Source: Arcuatula senhousia
Taxonomy: Eukaryota > Mollusca > Bivalvia > Mytilida > Mytilidae
DNA: 64,000 nucleotides
Direction: 5' to 3'
NCBI GenBank assembly: GCA_963971305.1
Contig: OZ020307.1
Coordinates: 57,843,702-57,907,701, forward strand
Part shown: piece by piece, positions 34,762 to 46,100 of the stretch
Position numbering within the stretch: the stretch's first letter is position 1
How the letters are laid out: every line of letters starts with the position of its first letter
Program-made: the position numbers and the translations under genes
The notes under the pieces: model-generated
What the model was told of the DNA's origin: nothing
Databases searched by the model: none
The model's input: the letters and a program-made list of their open reading frames with translations, nothing else

Positions 34762-34930
34762 AATGTCCACCACCATGGGTATACATGAACAACAAGTGCG
34801 TCCTAGTCAAAACAGATACCAGACGTGATTTCATGGAAGCAGCACATTACTGTTGGAATTTGAATGGTAACCTTGTGACCTTTGAAAGCTTCATAGAAAT
34901 TTATGATGTCATGGAGATTCTTCCTGAGTG
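34762..34930 (+). CDS. Exon: CTLD5, N-terminal half
   Basis: A 169-bp exon, phase 1 in, phase 2 out (donor GAG TG|GTGAGT). ECPPPWVYMNNKCVLV, EAAHYCWNLNGNLVTF: CTLD opening with CPxxW and first core Cys. Confidence 0.85.
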
Positions 34931-34959
34931 GTGAGTTAAATTTCACATCAAAACATTGT

Positions 34960-35553
34960 GCCTTTAAGGTCATATGTTCGCTTTGTGGCCTGTGGATAAA
35001 ACTGCTATGAGACCAATGTACAGATTTTGCTGTAAATTTGTAGGAGTTTTTTCATGATATGACATGCTGTAGTCCATTTTTTAGCAACACCACTTTGATT
35101 CAAATTTAGTAGGATTTATTTGACTTTCTTGGCTTTGTGTGCACAGCCACTCTTAGACTACTGAACAGATTTTGCTAAAATTTTGCTGGGTTGTTTTTCA
35201 TGCAATTAAGTTGATCATTTTGTTTCAAATTTAGTAGGAGTTATTGGACTTTCAGTGGCTTTGTGTTCATAACTCCTCCAAGACATCTGAACTTAATTTT
35301 GAAGAATTCTTTTTCATGATACATAGGTGATTTGGGGGGGGGGGATAAAGCATTTGATACGTTCGTATGTTTGTCATGGTTTTTGTTTTCTCAATGATTT
35401 CAATCTATCACCAGAGGGAGCATCTATCAACACTGACCTAAATAAATTGTAAGATAATCCTTTATTGAAGTTTTTCACCTCAGATACCCCAAATTATTTA
35501 CATTCCATTAGTCGTTGAAGTCAGGTGAACTATTCAGGCTCCTTGGAGCCTCT
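34960..35553 (+). mobile_element. Degenerate F1-type element, right end kept
   Basis: Weak repeated body segments with GACTTTC.TGGCTTTGTG and ACAGATTTTGCT. Ends TCAGGTGAACTATTCAGG with hairpin AGGCTCC-TT-GGAGCCT at about 35535. The left tip is not found. Confidence 0.45.
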
Positions 35554-35641
35554 AGTATCAGTTACTACTTATGTTTTAAAGCATGTAACACTAGCTAAAA
35601 TAAAGTTACCGGTAAATTAGAGAAAATAAAACATTTTTCAG

Positions 35642-35853
35642 GGGAGAAAACTTCTTCATCGGGTACTTTGCATACATGGAAAGGAACTTGATAGACATCA
35701 GAACCAATACAAAGGCAACCTTTCCAGTTTATGATCTATATCAGAGGGATGCCATGACACTACACATGCAGAATAGAGGAAGATATTTGGGTTCTGTTAG
35801 CTGGGCAGAACTGTTCTTTATTTGTGAAAGAAGTCCCACAAATTTACCACCAA
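35642..35853 (+). CDS. Exon: CTLD5, C-terminal half
   Basis: A 212-bp exon, phase 2 in, phase 1 out. NFFIGYFAYMERN corresponds to the WIGL strand; LFFICERSPTNLPP ends the fold. Inner cysteines are missing. Donor CCACCAA|GTAAGTC is the first of an array of near-identical donor-like sequences (next entry). Only this donor keeps the phase needed by the next exon: the next two perfect ones, 41 and 79 bp downstream, would shift the frame. Confidence 0.86.
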
Positions 35854-36890
35854 GTAAGTCTTTGTTTATTAAAGCCCCATATATTTACCCCCAAGTAAGT
35901 CTTGGTATATCAAAGCCCCACATATTCCCCAAGTAAGTCTTTGTATATTAAAGCCACACATACATGTATGTACCCCCAAGTAAGTCTTTGTAGATGAAGG
36001 CCACACATATTTACCCCCAAGTTAGTCTTTGTATATCAAAGCCACACATATTCCCCAAGCAAGTCTTTGTATATTAAAGCAACACATACATGTATGTACC
36101 CCCAAGTCAGTCTTTGTAGATTAAAGCTCCACATACTTACCCCCAAGTCAGTCTTTGTAGATTAAAGCCACACATATTTACCCCAAGTACGTCTTTGTAG
36201 ATTATAACCCCACATATTTACGCCAAGTAAGTCTTTGTAGATTAAAACCCCACATATTTACCCCAGGGAAGTCTTAGTAGATTAAAACCCCATATATTTA
36301 CCCCAGGGAAGTCTTTGTAGATTAAAGCCACACATATTTACCCCTTAGTAAGTCTTTGTAGATTAAAGCCACACATATTTACCCCCTAGTCAGTCTTTGT
36401 AGATTAAAGCCACACATATTTACCCCCTAGTCAGTCTTTGTAGATTAAAGCTCCACATTCTTACCCCAAGTCAGTCTTTGTCAATTAAAGCCACACATAT
36501 TTACCCCAAGTACGTCTTTGTAGATTAAAACCTCTCATATTTACCCCAAGTAAGTCTTTGTAGATTTAAACCCCACATATTTACCCCCGAGGGAAGTCTT
36601 TGTAGATTAAAACCCCATATATTTACCCCAGGGAAGTCTTTGTAGATTAAAGCCACACATATTTACCCCTTAGAAAGTCTTTGTAGATTAAAGCCACACA
36701 TATTTACCCCCAAGTTAGTCTTTGTAGATTAAAGCCACACATATTTACCCCTTAGTAAGTCTTTGTAGATTAAAGCCACACATATTTACCCCCAAGTTGG
36801 TCTTTGTAGATTAAAGCCACACATATTTACCCCTAAGTAAGTCTTTGTTGATTAAAGCCACACATATTTACCTCCCAAGTAAAAAATATC
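35845..36890 (+). repeat. ~40-bp minisatellite seeded by the exon's own splice donor
   Basis: About 25-26 tandem units of 37-46 bp. Unit core: TTTACCCCCAAGTAAGTCTT, TGTAGATTAAAGCCACACAT. The first boundary is the real exon end, where TTTACCACCAAGTAAGTCTT differs from the unit by one base. Several units keep a perfect GTAAGT; others have GTCAGT, GTTAGT or GGAAGT. No unique spacers, so it is not a CRISPR-like array. Confidence 0.9.
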
Positions 36891-37058
36891 TAGGTATTTA
36901 AATTTGGTAGTAAAAGCCAGAATATCAGATCAGTAAACAAATCAATGAATCTTAAGACACAACACAACTGTTCCATCAACCTTAACTAACATAAGAATGA
37001 ACATAAACATAGGTCATCAGAAAGGATTATTTCTGATAAACATGTTTGGATTCCTTTT

Positions 37059-38544
37059 TTAGCTCACCTGGACCGAAGGTCCAGGTGAGCTCAAACGTTA
37101 ACTCCTCTAACACCATAAGTCCAATGGCTTTTAAATTTGGCACAGTTGTTAATTAGCATAGGTAGTATAAAACAAGCGTGGGGATTTTTGATACGTTGAA
37201 AAACATGGCTGCCATGGCTAAAAATAGAACATAGGGGTAAATTGCAGTTTTTTGCAAATAACTCGAAAACGGTTACAGATATAAAAATTCTGGCAAGGGT
37301 TAAAGTGATCAGCACCTTAAGATCTACCTGCCCAGAAATTTTCAAAAAGATCCAACAACTGATGTAGGAGTTGTTGCCCTTTTTTTGGATTTTTTCAAAA
37401 TTTTGCACTTATTTATCCCTATATCTTGAAAACTATACAAGATATTTTAAAAATTCAAATTGCATATGATGAAGCACATCAAGATCTACATTTCATGGAA
37501 TTAGGTCAAAGCTGTAGAACCATTTCTTTTAGGAGATATGGCCTTTAAAGCGTCAAAATTTACCATTTTTCATTACTTTTACCCTGAATTTCAAAGATTA
37601 ACTTGTCTGTCAACATACATCCAACTTCAACCAAACTTGGCACAGTTGTTTAATAGCATTAATGCTACAATTCTATTGTTCAGATTTTTGATTCGTAAAA
37701 AAATATGGCCTCCATGGCTTAAAATAGAACATAGGGTCAAATTACAGTTTTTTGCAAATAACTCAAAAACAGTAACAGATATCAAAATTCTGATGGGAGA
37801 CAAAAGTGATTAGCATCTCAAGATCTACCTGCTCTAAAATTTTCAAGAAGATCCAACAAAAGACATAGGAGTGATTGCCCTTTTTCTGGATTTTTACATT
37901 TTTTTTCACTTATTTAGCCATATATCTTGAAAACTATACAAGATATTTCATAAATTCAAATTGCATCTGATTAAGCACATCAAGATCTACAATTCATGTA
38001 ATTAGGTCAAAGCTGTAGAACCATTTCTTTTAGGAGTTATGGCCCTTAAAGCGTCAATATTTACCATTGTTCATTACTTTTCCCCTGACTTGTCTGAAAC
38101 GGTAAGACCAACTGCATCTTAACATGGCACATTGTTTGATAGCTTATATGCTACAACCTATCGTTCAGATTTTTGAAAAAAAACATGGCCACCATGGCTA
38201 AAAATAGAACATAGGGGCAAATTTCATTTTTTTGCTAATAACTCAAAACTGGTTTCAGATATCAAAATTGTGCAAGAATCAAAAGTGATCAACATATTAA
38301 GATCTACCTGTCTTGAAATTCTGATCAGAAGATCTCAGAAGTTCTGATTCTGACTGCTGATGTGGAAGTTATTGTTCTTTTTCCTAATTTTTGCCAAATT
38401 TGCACTTATTAAGCCCAATATCTTAAAAACTAACCAAGATATTTCATAAATTTAAATTGCATATGGTTAAGCACAATAATGCCTACAAATATATGTATCT
38501 GTGTAGTTCAGGTGAGCGATTCAGGCTCTTGGGAGCCTCTTGTT
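37059..38544 (+). mobile_element. F1-type element (long monomers), perfect left hairpin
   Basis: Left tip at 37061-37091 is AGCTCACCTGGACC-GAA-GGTCCAGGTGAGCT, a perfect 14-bp stem. It has no CGTC tract. Three ~480-bp monomers as in the 10794 copy. Right tip AGGTGAGCGATTCAGGCTCT and CTTGTT. It holds the empty site for the R insertion found in its sister copy. Confidence 0.8.
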
Positions 38545-38660
38545 ATGCCATATGAAGCTTTAAAAATATTTACTATTAAGGGAATCTGTAGTTTAGAGAT
38601 CCTTAAATCCTTGATGAAAGTTATCTTGTTCCCTATGTTCATTTCAATATAGATTTTGAT

Positions 38661-40553
38661 TATAGTCTCACCTGTGACGAATCCCTGAATTCGAAGGTGA
38701 GACAAAGGTATTAATCGATGGGAGCAGCATTTTAGTATAATACCTAGGTATCTGATATTTGATATTCAGACACTTTGGTTTGTGGTCTTTGCAAATGGCA
38801 CCATGACGTGTGACCCTCACCCTGTTTTCAGACTTCAATGACTTTTAGGCATGGATGACCACTAACAGAAGAATGGTCAAAGTCCATTCCTGCTGACTGA
38901 CAAATGCCACACCAACCATAATGGTATGGTGGGTGCACCTAGTGATGCTTAGCACAATGTATGCTATGGATGCTGGATTTGACCTATATTTTCTGCATGA
39001 ATGACCACTTACAGAAGAATGGTTAAAGTCAATTCCAGCTTACTGACAAGTGCCAAAGCAACCATATTGGTATGGTACATAAGGCTGCACTTAGTGATGC
39101 TTAGCACAATGCATGCTTTCGGATGCTGGTTGTGACCTACATTTTCCACATGAATGACTACTTACAGAAGTATGGTTAACATCCATTCCGGCTAACTGAC
39201 AAGTGCCACATCTACCATATTGGTATGGTAGGTGCACCTAGTGATGCTAAGCAAAATACATGCTATGGATGCCAGCTATGACCTTTATATTTTGCATGGA
39301 TGACCTTTACTAAGAAGAACAGTTTAAGTCCATTCCTGCTAACAGGCAAGTACAGCATCAACCAAAGTGGTATGGTAGGTGCATCTATGGAGCCTCCTTT
39401 TTCTGCAGGAATGAACACTTAAAATTTTCAAAAGTTCAAGTCAATTCCTGCTGTAAATATTGGTTGATTTTGTGTTCAGTTGCTTTGATCAAGTCAGATT
39501 TATCTAGAACTACTATAGGTGGTCCACATATCTTTATTGGTGGTTACATTTTATTCTGGCAACTCCCTTTAGTGTCTTTCTTATCTCAAGAACTTAAGTC
39601 CTAGATAGACTTGATTGCATGAGTTTCACTGTGATGTCGACAGGTGAGACTTACTTTCAGTGGCCACTCCGACTGATGAGACACACTTTCAGTGGCCACT
39701 CTGACTGGTGAGACATACTAACTTTCATTGGCCACACTGACTGGTGAGACACTTTCATTGGCCACACTGACTGGTGATACATACCTTCAGTGGCCACACT
39801 GACTGGTGACACATACTTTCAGATTGGCCACACTGACTGGTGAGACATACTTTCAGTGGCCACACTGACTGGTGACACATACTTTCAGTGGCCACACTGA
39901 CTGGTGAGACATACTTTCATTGGCAGCACTGACTGGTGAGACATACTTTCAGTGGCCACACTTACTGGTGAGACATACTTTCAGTGGCCACACTGACTGG
40001 TGAGACACACTATCAGTGGCCACACTGACTGGTGAGACATACTTTCAGTGGCCACACTGACTGGTGAGACATACTTTCATTGGCCACACTGACTGGTGAG
40101 GCACACTTTTAGTGGCCACACTGACTTGTGAGACATAATTTCAGTGGCCACACTTTCATTGGCCACACTGACTGGTGAGACATACTTTCAGTGGCCACAC
40201 TGACTGGTGAGACTTACTTTCATTGGCCACACTGACTGGTGAGACACACTTTCAGTGGCCACACTGACTGGTGAGACATACTTTCAGTGGCCACACTGAC
40301 TGGTGAGACATACTTTCATTGGCCACACTGACTGGTGAGACATACTTTCAGAGGCTACACTGACTGGTGAGACACACTTTCATTGGCCACACTGACTGTT
40401 GAGACACACTTTCAGTGGCCACACTGACTGGTGAGACATACTTTCAGTGGCCAAGCTGACTGGTGAGACATACTTTCAGTGGCCACACTGACAGGTGAGA
40501 CATTCTTTTAGTAGCGTGACAGACGAGAGCTACTATTAGTGGCCACACTTGTT
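38661..40553 (+). mobile_element. F3 element expanded by S138 units and a tip-derived minisatellite
   Basis: Left tip GTCTCACCT..AGGTGAGAC at 38665-38703, body up to 38840, four to five S138 units (38850-39440), then the minisatellite 39634-40520, and a right end AGTGGCCACACTTGTT at 40538-40553. The left half of the element is diverged. Confidence 0.65.
39634..40520 (+). repeat. ~32-bp minisatellite built from the F3 right tip
   Basis: About 26-28 units of GACTGGTGAGACATACTTTC + AGTGGCCACACT. This equals the F3 terminal sequence (GGCGAGACATACTTTTAGTG + GCCACACTTG) seen at 31870 and 44845. Ends 63 bp before the WSC exon. Confidence 0.85.
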
Positions 40554-40582
40554 ATGAAACTCAGATGTTTTGTTTCTTTTAG

Positions 40583-40734
40583 GTCCTATTAGATATGAAG
40601 GCTGTTTTAATGAAACTGATATTTTGCTGGACAGAGATCTGCCCTTCGATGTTTTTACTGATGGGTCAGCCATGACTGTGGAGCTTTGCACCAATCATTG
40701 TCAATCCAAGGGATACCTATATGCTGGAATTATG
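40583..40734 (+). CDS. Exon: WSC domain, first half
   Basis: A 152-bp exon, phase 1 in, phase 0 out (donor ATT ATG|GTGAAT). RYEGCFNETD, VELCTNHCQSKGYLYAGI: the YxGCF start and CxxxC-x-(S/G) core of WSC, a domain with eight cysteines that binds carbohydrate. Known from yeast stress sensors and from polycystin-1. Confidence 0.85.
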
Positions 40735-40798
40735 GTGAATATAGACTATAGTACATCTTTATTTAAGAATTGAAAAACTGAAAGTAGCTCAACTAACT

Positions 40799-42041
40799 AC
40801 TGTGGATTCATTATTATTTGTGGGGTGTTAATTTTCCTTTTCTAGAGGGAGATATACCATTTGCTCCATAATACGGAGTTTATATTTCACAGTTGGTAAG
40901 ATATGCTCTGATCTGCAGTGGTTTGTCTGATTTGAATGATAAAAACCGGTTTATTACAAAAAATTACTTAACAAGGATATTTTTACCACAAATTAGTTAA
41001 GTTGTTTAATAGGTTTTATCATTAATATCTATACCTTATTGAAAAAAATAATTGTACATGATGTTCTTTGATTGTAAAGGGAATATCCCATCCCCATTTC
41101 TACGGTAATGTTGTTTATTAAGGAAATTAATTCTAAAACAATCCTTTGGGAATGAAAAACTGGCTTAAAACTTTATTTAATGAAGGTTATGAAATGGAAA
41201 TTTCAGTAAAATCTTTGAATTAAGTCTTCTTTTGATACTAATTTTAAATGTTAATTGAGACTTTTTATACTTTTTTATACTTATGTCATTTTTGAGCATT
41301 ACAGGGGTCAAAGGTGTCGGTTTTGTGTAATGATGCATCACCAAATCATTAATTGTTTGGCCTGTTGTGTTGGATTTAAAATCGACATACTCGATTTTTA
41401 AACATCAGTGGATAGATGCTTCTTAGCTAGCTGTCAGTAACTTTTAGTGTTCTCAAGAGAGTATCTCTACGTCCTGTTAATTATTTGTTGTCCTAGTGTC
41501 TCAGGTACTCTCTTGTTGAATTGAACTTTTATCGATTTGACTTTTACTGTGTGTTAGTTTGTGCTTTGTTATTGATTATCAATAGGGGGAAGGTTGGCTA
41601 AAAAAAAAATAGGTTAACCCCGCCACATTTTTAATGTGCCTGTCCTAAGCCAGGAATCTTGTTCAAAGCTGATGTTTGTAATCGTCAAATTTAAATTAAT
41701 TGATTTTTGTCAAGAAGAGGGTCTTTCATTTGCAATTTAGGATTGGGCTTGAATTATATGTAGTTTATTTTCAATCCAGGGCCAATTGCAAAACAGTGCG
41801 CAGAAACCACTGGTCACATTGAAGCTAGCTAGGCTACTGGCTGTTTTCCATTGTGAATTTTTAAAATTGTTGTTTATATTGTAGGTTGTGGTGCTTACAT
41901 TTATTCCACATCTCTTTAAAATTCAACATTGTTCTGAATGCTATAGACTTCAGAACCATGAATGTAAGAATCCATGAACTGATCCTTTTTCCTCAAACTA
42001 CGAAAATTGGTGCCCTTGAAAATAAATGAATCCACAGTATA
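40799..42041. mobile_element. M-family MITE split by ~1.1 kb of other sequence
   Basis: The left part, TACTGTGGATTCATTATTAT, is at 40799-40845. The matching right half (TAGACTTCAGAACCATGAAT ... AAATGAATCCACAGTAT) is at 41943-42041. The DNA between holds a reverse R repeat (41735-41930) and unassigned sequence. The interpretation as an interrupted copy is inferred. Confidence 0.4.
41735..41930 (-). mobile_element. R repeat, reverse copy
   Basis: GGATTGGGCTTGAATTATAT ... GGGCCAATTGCAAAACAG ... TTATTCCACATCTC is the reverse complement of the 12244-12437 insert. Its end at TCTCTTTAAA differs from the other copies. Confidence 0.55.
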
Positions 42042-42568
42042 TTCACAGTAATTTCACTTCCAGTATTATAATACTAATAGGTTTAAATAGCTTTATCCTA
42101 TGGCTTGACCATCAAGGTGAAAATTAAAGAATCCAGTTGGACTCTGAATAGTTGTGAGCATCGCAGATGCAGGCGCTATAGCATTATGTGTACTGTGATT
42201 TCATTGTGCGCCAGAAAATACTGAGAAACAAAATGGAAGAGGTTTGCTTCTACTTATTGAATTAAATGATAGGCATTGAGCAAGTAAAACAATCAACTGT
42301 ATGGCTTATGATAAATTTTAAAGAAATCTGCATTACAAAAGTTAAAAAAAAAGGAAGAGAAAAAGGAGTAGTAAAAGTTAAAACCCACTTAATAAATGTA
42401 TTTGTTTTTTTTTACTAAGTTAATCATCACTTGGTCTTCTTTTCTCGGGAAAAAATGTTTTCCAGAATGGCCAAGTGGTGTTACCCTGGAGCAATTAGTT
42501 TGTCGTTCTATTTGGATGTTGCCACTGAACTCAACATCATGTTGCTTAATAAACTAAACAATATGATA

Positions 42569-42784
42569 CTGTCGTGTGATTATTATTCGTGGAGTATCAA
42601 TTTTCTTGGTTTTTGTAGGTGGATTGATCCACGAAATTTGATACCCATGAAAAGAAAGTTTAACATTGGTCTGTATGCTTCAGACATTTGAAACAACAAA
42701 TTTTGGAATTCACAAACTTATCATTTGTCATCATTTCACAAATATTGGTATTCATGACCCACGAAAATAAATGAATCTACAGTA
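42569..42784. mobile_element. M-family palindromic MITE, copy 3
   Basis: Contains ATTATTATTCGTGGAGTATC, GATCCACGAAATTTGATACC and the right tip AATAAATGAATCTACAGTA. The left tip is eroded. The plus-strand open frame crossing it is incidental. Confidence 0.55.
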
Positions 42785-43197
42785 TGTCTATGCACTGGTA
42801 TTAACAATCATGTACTCTTTTAATCAGTATTGATTAAACCAAATAAAAGGTTCCTACCTGAGCTGAAGGTAAATCCTTTAAAAGTGTTTAATCCTGTGGG
42901 GTTCCTCAAACCTGCATGATGTTTAACTAACCTGTTATTTTCTGTCAGGTTTCAAAAACAACCTTCTGATGCCATTATTTAGAATTGAACATTTATATGC
43001 AGAAAATCTCAAAAATATCTGACAGAATAGATGACATTTTGTTTGTTGTCTCAGTGCTAAAGGGAAAAATTCTGAATGGGAAATGACGACACTAATTCCA
43101 AGTAAAGTGGTTTATTAATTCATCCCACACAAATGTTGTTCCTAAATTATTTGACGATTTTTCAAAATGTTACTGCATAGCGGTTCCAAATGTTTAT

Positions 43198-43406
43198 TAC
43201 TGTGGATTCATTTATTTTCGTTGGTACCAATTTTCGTGGTTTGAAAATTGACAAGTTCTTGGATTCTTAATTTTGTGGTTCTGAAATCTGAAGCATACTT
43301 ATCAATGCTACATTTCCTATTCGTGGGGTATCAAATTTCGTGGGTCAACTCCACCAACGAAAACCTTGAAAATTAATTCTCCACGAATAATGATGAAACC
43401 ACAGTA
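43198..43406. mobile_element. M-family palindromic MITE, copy 4
   Basis: 209 bp, left TACTGTGGATTCATTTATTT, right AATGATGAAACCACAGTA. Inner palindromic segments TTTTCGTTGG / CCACGAATAA. A further right-end fragment lies at 45285-45335. Confidence 0.68.
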
Positions 43407-43636
43407 TTTGCACAAATCATTCAATTCTCAATGATTAATTATTGATCAAGATTATTTTAAGGACTTACATTGTAGACAGCTGACTAAATTTCATCCTATT
43501 AAAACTTCATAGTTCAGTGATGAAAGAAAATGTTGCAAGGTTTTTAACATATTTGTGTTTTAATGTAGTAATGCCTCTTATGTAATTACATGTAGACAAG
43601 GATTGCTTTATAATGTGAATGTTTTGGTCTTTATAG

Positions 43637-43778
43637 AATGGTCAAACATGTGGGTGTGGAAATTCCAGGGGAAATTTAGGAATGGAACATGAAGGGCAAG
43701 ACTGTTTAGTTCCCTGTACTGGTAACCCATTACAAAAATGTGGAGGCTTAGCTGCTAGTACAGTATACAGGGCTTCAG
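43637..43778 (+). CDS. Exon: WSC domain, second half
   Basis: A 142-bp exon, phase 0 in, phase 1 out. NGQTCGCGNSRGN, DCLVPCTGNPLQKCGG: the CGCG and PCxGNxxxxCGG motifs that close a WSC domain, giving all eight cysteines with the previous exon. Donor TCA G|GTAGTG. Confidence 0.87.
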
Positions 43779-44102
43779 GTAGTGTATAGTAAATAAAGGT
43801 AATAACAAAACTACCCAACTTGAATAATCAATCTCATAGTCCAGAGAAAATGACAAAAACGAATCAGTCATACGGGAGAATTGGTGGATCGCAATGGTCC
43901 TGACTTGGTACAGGCATTTCAAACGAAATGGTCGGTTTAACCAGGTTTTATGGCGCCAAACCCCCCTCTTCCATTGCGATCTTAGGATCCGGTAATGACC
44001 ATAGAACACAACATAATAGGGCATATGTACAGATGTTATTACACATCATGTTAAGTTACAAGTCTTATAACAGGTTTGGCTAGTAAAATTATTCTCAATT
44101 TA

Positions 44103-44871
44103 TTTTTGTCTCGCCTGCGACAATTAGTCGCGGAAGGCGAGACATAGGTATTACTTTCCGGCGGCGACAGCGACTTTTGTGGACAATGAATTGCTTGAAA
44201 AGTATAATAGCTAGGCATCTGATATTTGGTATACAGACAGTTCAGGTTATGGTCTACGCAATTGTCACCATGCCATGTGACCCTGACCCCATTTTCACGC
44301 TCCAGTGACTCTCTGAACTTAGATCTTTTTTCAGGCTGTAAACTTTTTTGTAAGACTTTTGTGGACGATGAATTGCTTGAAAAGTATATAAGCTAAGCAT
44401 CTGATATTTGATATACGGACTGTTCAGGTTATGGTTTACGCAACTGTCACCATGCCATGTGACCCTGACCCCATTTTCACGCTCCAGTGAATCTGTGAAC
44501 TTAGGTCTTTTTCAGACTGTAAACTTTTTTGTAAGACTTTTGTGGACGATGAATTGCTGGAAAAGTATATTAGCTAGCCATCTGATATTGGGTATTCAGA
44601 CAGTTGCGGTTATGGTTGACGCAACTGTCACCATGCCATGTGACTATGACCCCATTTTAACACTCCAGTGACTCTGTGAACTTAGGTTCTTTTTTTTCAG
44701 GCAGAAAACTTTTTGTAATACTTGTGTGGACAATGGATCGCTTGAATAGTATAATAGCTAGGCATCTGATATTGGGTATACAGACACTTTTTGTGTTTAT
44801 ACCAAGAAATGAAAGCTTAGGTAGTTGATTTCAGTGATGGCGAGACATACTTTTAGTGGCCACACTTGTCT
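44103..44871 (+). mobile_element. F3 hairpin-tipped element, three ~185-bp monomers
   Basis: Left TGTCTCGCC-TGCGAC-AATTA-GTCGCG-GAAGGCGAGACA, then TACTTTCCGGCGGCG. Monomers contain TTTTGTGGACGATGAATTGC and CATGCCATGTGACCCTGACC. Right GGCGAGACATACTTTTAGTG, GCCACACTTGTC. Confidence 0.78.
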
Positions 44872-44941
44872 AAAAATTCTACAAGCAAATTTTAGCAGGG
44901 CCTACTGGCCTTGTTGAAAGCTACTGGCTCTTTCATTGTGG

Positions 44942-45235
44942 TTTTTAGCTCAACTGACCTGAAGGGTCACGTGAGCTATTGTCATCACTAGGCTTTTGTC
45001 GTCTGTCCATCATCTATTAACTTTAACTTAAAAATTGGAGATTTAACATCTATTGTAGAGATATATAAATATAGGTAAACTGAAAAAAAAAGCACCTGTT
45101 TTCAGACTTCCATGACCGTGAAATAGTTATGCTTAAAGCACAATGCATGCTTCGGATGCTGGATGTGACTTATATTTTACATATGGATGGCCACTGACAG
45201 AAGAATGGTCAAAGTCCATTCCTGCTTACTATGAA
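44942..45235 (+). repeat. F1 left-end fragment followed by one S138 unit
   Basis: Hairpin AGCTCAACTGACCT-GAA-GGGTCACGTGAGCT at 44947-44977, then TTTGTCGTCTGTCC. At 45118-45235 a single S138-like unit (AGCACAATGCATGCTTCGGA). Confidence 0.55.
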
Positions 45236-45492
45236 AAATATAGGTCAAAAAATTAGAATATAGCGATGAAAATAAAATAGGTAATGCCACCCATGAAAAT
45301 TGATACCCCATGAATAATAATGAAACCACAGTATTGAGCTTTTGCTACAAAAAGACATGAAGACAATAAAAATTGGGGATAAATAACACCTATTGTAGAG
45401 ATTATATACAGGCACAGTTATTCAAAGATATCAAGCCTCTCAGGGATTAAAGTAGGAAATGTTGAAACAATTTTTATCCCTTATTTTTCCAG

Positions 45493-45682
45493 CCCGAGCT
45501 TGTGTTGATAGCATGCCTAAGAATCCATTAGACCCCAGAATTTGTTACACTGGAGACTCACACCTGAAAGTTTTTGGCGATGCACGTTACAACTGTTTAC
45601 ATCAAAATGGAGAAGCTGTCCTGCCAAAGACACCTGTTCATGAGAAATATCTTTACAACCAGGTGTTTCTGGGTTTGATTAG
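45493..45682 (+). CDS. Exon: CTLD6, part 1 of 3
   Basis: A 190-bp exon, phase 1 in, phase 2 out. ARACVDSMPKNPLDPRICY, DARYNCLHQNGEAVL: CTLD opening with an altered start loop. I chose donor ATT AG|GTATTT because the next exon needs phase 2; the upstream CAG|GTGTTT would give phase 0 and a stop. Confidence 0.78.
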
Positions 45683-45794
45683 GTATTTAAATATGGCTTA
45701 ACTTTTATTGAGACTTGATAGAATCTTTTCATAATGCTTTTTGTATTATCTATTTTAGATTATAATCAAAAATTTGATTTTACAGACAAAATGT

Positions 45795-46100
45795 TATAAT
45801 ACCCCCGCTTCAAAGAAGAGGGGGCTATACTGGTTAACCTCTGTCCGTCCGACTACATGGGGGTACCCATCTCTTATCCGCAACTCCTCCTAAACCCCTT
45901 GATGGATTTTCATGAAACTTACACACAATTGTTGTGACAAAATGTAGATGTGGATTTACTATTTTGAAATTTGATCAGAATGATTTTTGGGGTTTCCCAT
46001 AGCAAAACATGGACTTAGCCATTCGACTACATGGGGGTACCCATCTCTTATCCACAACTCATCCTAAACCCCTTGATGGATCGGCTCACAGTTTTTCTAG
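45795..46100 (+). mobile_element. F4 hairpin-tipped element, short copy
   Basis: Left ATACCCCCGCTTC-AAA-GAAGAGGGGGCTAT, CTGTCCGTCCGACTAC, monomer ACCCATCTCTTATCCGCAAC, right remnant GGCTCACAGTTTTTCTAG. A second F4 starts at the next base. Confidence 0.65.

Noticed and set aside
35845..36890. CRISPR-like appearance of evenly spaced repeats
   Set aside because: Units are contiguous and similar throughout, with no unique spacers, and the host is an animal genome.
45663..45670. CAG|GTGTTT as the donor of the CTLD6 first exon
   Set aside because: It would leave phase 0, while the next exon is open only in phase 2; ATT AG|GTATTT at 45682 fits.
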